Origin: Linderina pennispora
Lineage: Eukaryota; Kickxellomycota; Kickxellomycetes; Kickxellales; Kickxellaceae
DNA: 64,000 nucleotides
Direction: 5' to 3'
Assembly: GCF_002104995.1 (NCBI RefSeq)
Contig: NW_024468258.1
Span: 310,001 to 374,000 of the forward strand
Below the pieces are notes generated by a model. It saw nothing but the letters and a program-made list of their open reading frames with translations, had not been told where the DNA came from and did no database searches. This document shows positions 62,422 to 64,000 of the stretch, in pieces; within the stretch, counting starts at the first letter, position 1; the number at the start of each line of letters is the position of its first letter. Made by a program: the position numbers and the translations under genes.

Positions 62422-63430
62422 AATGGTAGTTATATAACTGTGACCATTCTGTAGCCCTCACTTACAACTCTTAGATATATTTGTTAGTGTATTATTCCTT
62501 TCTATAGAGTAATTGCTTTTCCAAAAGAACTATCATCTGGTATCTAAATATGAGTTAGCTGTATATCTCTCCTATTAATATGAATATCTAAATAGTAGTA
62601 GGAATGTCCTCTGAATATACAGAGTGCATATTGGAGGCCATTCATAAATATAAAAGTTTAAAGAAACTAAATATCTATTATCAGAATAACCAATTAATAA
62701 ATAATAAATCAATTACTAGCAGTAGATAAATATTTTAAAATACAGAATGTTTAGCAATGGCCAAAAAGATTCTAGCAACTAAATTAACAAATAAACAAAG
62801 ATGCCAAATATGGTGCTTCTACGAAACCCCCTTCGGCATCCTGAAAAATTTCAGTTGATTTCTCGGGACGCAGCCTCTATCTCAGTAGAAGCATATTAAT
62901 TGTGTATCAACTGAAATTTTTCAGGATGCCGAAGGGGGTTTCGTAGAAGCACCATATTTGGCATCTGACCAAGAAAACAATAAAAATATTAATAATTATT
63001 AAATAGCTAACTATTTCTGACTGATCTCCATTATGTAACTACAAAACCATTACTGAAATAGAGAACAATATGAGCAACTCTTTACTAAAGGCTTAAGATC
63101 TAGATTCTTATATAAATATTGCCCTTATTTCATCTAGTATGGCATCTTCAATCACTGTTGTTAGTGCATTGATCTTTTGTTCACCTATAGAAACTACACC
63201 TCAGACATTTCTTATAGACAAATCATATTATTTGCTTATTTGAGTATATTCTGTCTATCTAACTAATATGCATCTCTTAATAGTAAACTAATCACATCTT
63301 GTCAAAAGTGTGATATTGCTTAGATATAGGATATATAGACCAGAAGTAATTTCTCAGATTTAGAACAATAGATATATTATCATCAACTCTTCTAAGAACA
63401 TTTACTGTATTAAGCATATTCTTATGTGAC
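62422..63430 (-). pseudogene. ORF2 relic, copy 4, interrupted by MITE A
   Basis: Nucleotide similarity to the ORF2 C-terminal part of copy 2 continues on both sides of the MITE (AGAGTGCATATT ... ATTATGTAACTAC, against AGAGTGCATAATGTGTAAC in copy 2), but no long frame survives. Confidence 0.6.
62633..63029. mobile_element. MITE family A, copy 3 (397 bp) with ATT duplication
   Basis: GGAGGCCATTCATAAATATA to CTGACTGATCTCC. Flanked by ATT at 62630-62632 and 63030-63032. Copy 2 of ORF2 at about 57657-57675 gives the unoccupied site. Hairpin core about 62800-62962. Confidence 0.9.
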
Positions 63431-63439
63431 TTGTATATT

Positions 63440-63689
63440 TGATGTTTTAAAATAGCACAGTTTGATGCTTTCTAAAATTGATGACATATATGATTGCTTG
63501 GTGCATATCTATTAATTACAGATGGGATTCTAACAACTTGATGAATTTATTATGATTTTTTAAAATGGCATAATTTGATTCTTTCTAAAATTGATGATAT
63601 ATATGATTGCTTAGTATTAGAAAAATAGTTATAAATAGGATGATAATGACTTGATGACTAGAACATGATGTTTTAAAATGGCAGTATTT
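63440..63689. repeat. Inverted units of the transposase-tail repeat
   Basis: Two to three units related to the 113-bp repeat at 51917, in opposite orientation (TTTCTAAAATTGATGA... then TGATTGCTTGGTGCATAT). Indicates the tail of a fifth, otherwise missing, transposase copy. Confidence 0.6.
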
Positions 63690-64000
63690 GGAGGTTATTC
63701 ACAATCACTAGGAGGTCATTCACAATCACTAAACTAAGTAAAAAATAATTAGAACTTATAAAACTTTTTGTTCTTTTGTTTTTTTTGAGCTTCTCCAAAA
63801 CCCCCTTCAGCATCCTGAAAAATTTCAGTTGCTACACAATTAATATGCTTCTACTGAGATACAGGCTGAGTCACAAGAAATCAACTGAAATTTTTCAGGA
63901 TGCCGAAGGGGGTTTCGGAGAAGCGTCTGTTCTTATATTTTTGTTTATTAGTTAATCTAGTTGTTAAAATCTTTTTGGCCATCACTAAATATTCTGATTT
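63690..64000. mobile_element. MITE hybrid running off the window end
   Basis: Two tandem family-C starts, at 63690 (GGAGGTTATTCACAATCACT) and 63711 (GGAGGTCATTCACAATCACT). The hairpin core follows at about 63785-63925, then sequence related to inverted family A to the end. The right end lies outside the window. Confidence 0.7.

Overview
The window is nuclear DNA of a fungus. Its genes are GC-rich with few, short GT-AG introns, and they include a GT48 beta-1,3-glucan synthase, a GH72 glucanosyltransferase, squalene synthase, an Oac1-type carrier and a cerevisin-like subtilase. An early-diverging, GC-rich lineage such as Kickxellomycotina is a guess from overall look only; no marker here settles it.

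Layout. 1-27 kb holds GC-rich host genes: tyrosinase (+), the DEAD-box helicase HAS1 (-), the ribosome-biogenesis factor RRP12 (+), a forkhead factor (+), a broken Nup88/Nup82-like gene (+), a bHLH factor (-), a seven-helix receptor (-), a GDSL/SGNH hydrolase (+), ribosomal protein RPL26 (-) and lysyl-tRNA synthetase (-). At 27.1-29.3 kb is a small mobile-DNA patch: AT-rich decayed hairpin MITEs followed by a broken Fanzor/TnpB-like RuvC nuclease. 30.8-49.2 kb returns to host genes. A GAS glucanosyltransferase (-) and FKS glucan synthase (+) diverge from a 2.8-kb intergenic region. They are followed by ERG9, a bacterial-looking phosphoribosyltransferase, a PKA-type kinase, an OAC1-like carrier and a secreted or vacuolar subtilase.

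From about 49.25 kb to the end the sequence turns abruptly AT-rich and is a nest of transposons. It carries four copies (two well preserved, one partly truncated, one decayed) of a compact three-gene DNA transposon. Each copy has a DDE transposase, a 79-aa protein divergent from it by 43-51 bp, and a protein of roughly 550 aa of unknown family (ORF2) that converges on the 79-aa gene with 2 bp between stops in the best copies. Around and inside these copies lie MITE families (called A, B and C here) that share GGAGG/GGGGG-TCATTC-like ends and a common hairpin core. Three insertions can be dated against uninterrupted paralogous sequence within the window, and each shows a 3-bp target-site duplication (ACT, ATA, ATT). 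One of them is an entire MITE-core-MITE unit of 4250 bp. This element family is the best candidate for something undescribed.

A second recurring pattern is single-base +1 frame switches. They occur in the tyrosinase, RRP12, Nup88-like, receptor, Fanzor and ORF2 copy 1 genes, while FKS, KRS1, HAS1 and others are clean. Insertion-biased assembly error, pseudogene decay or recoding cannot be told apart from sequence alone.
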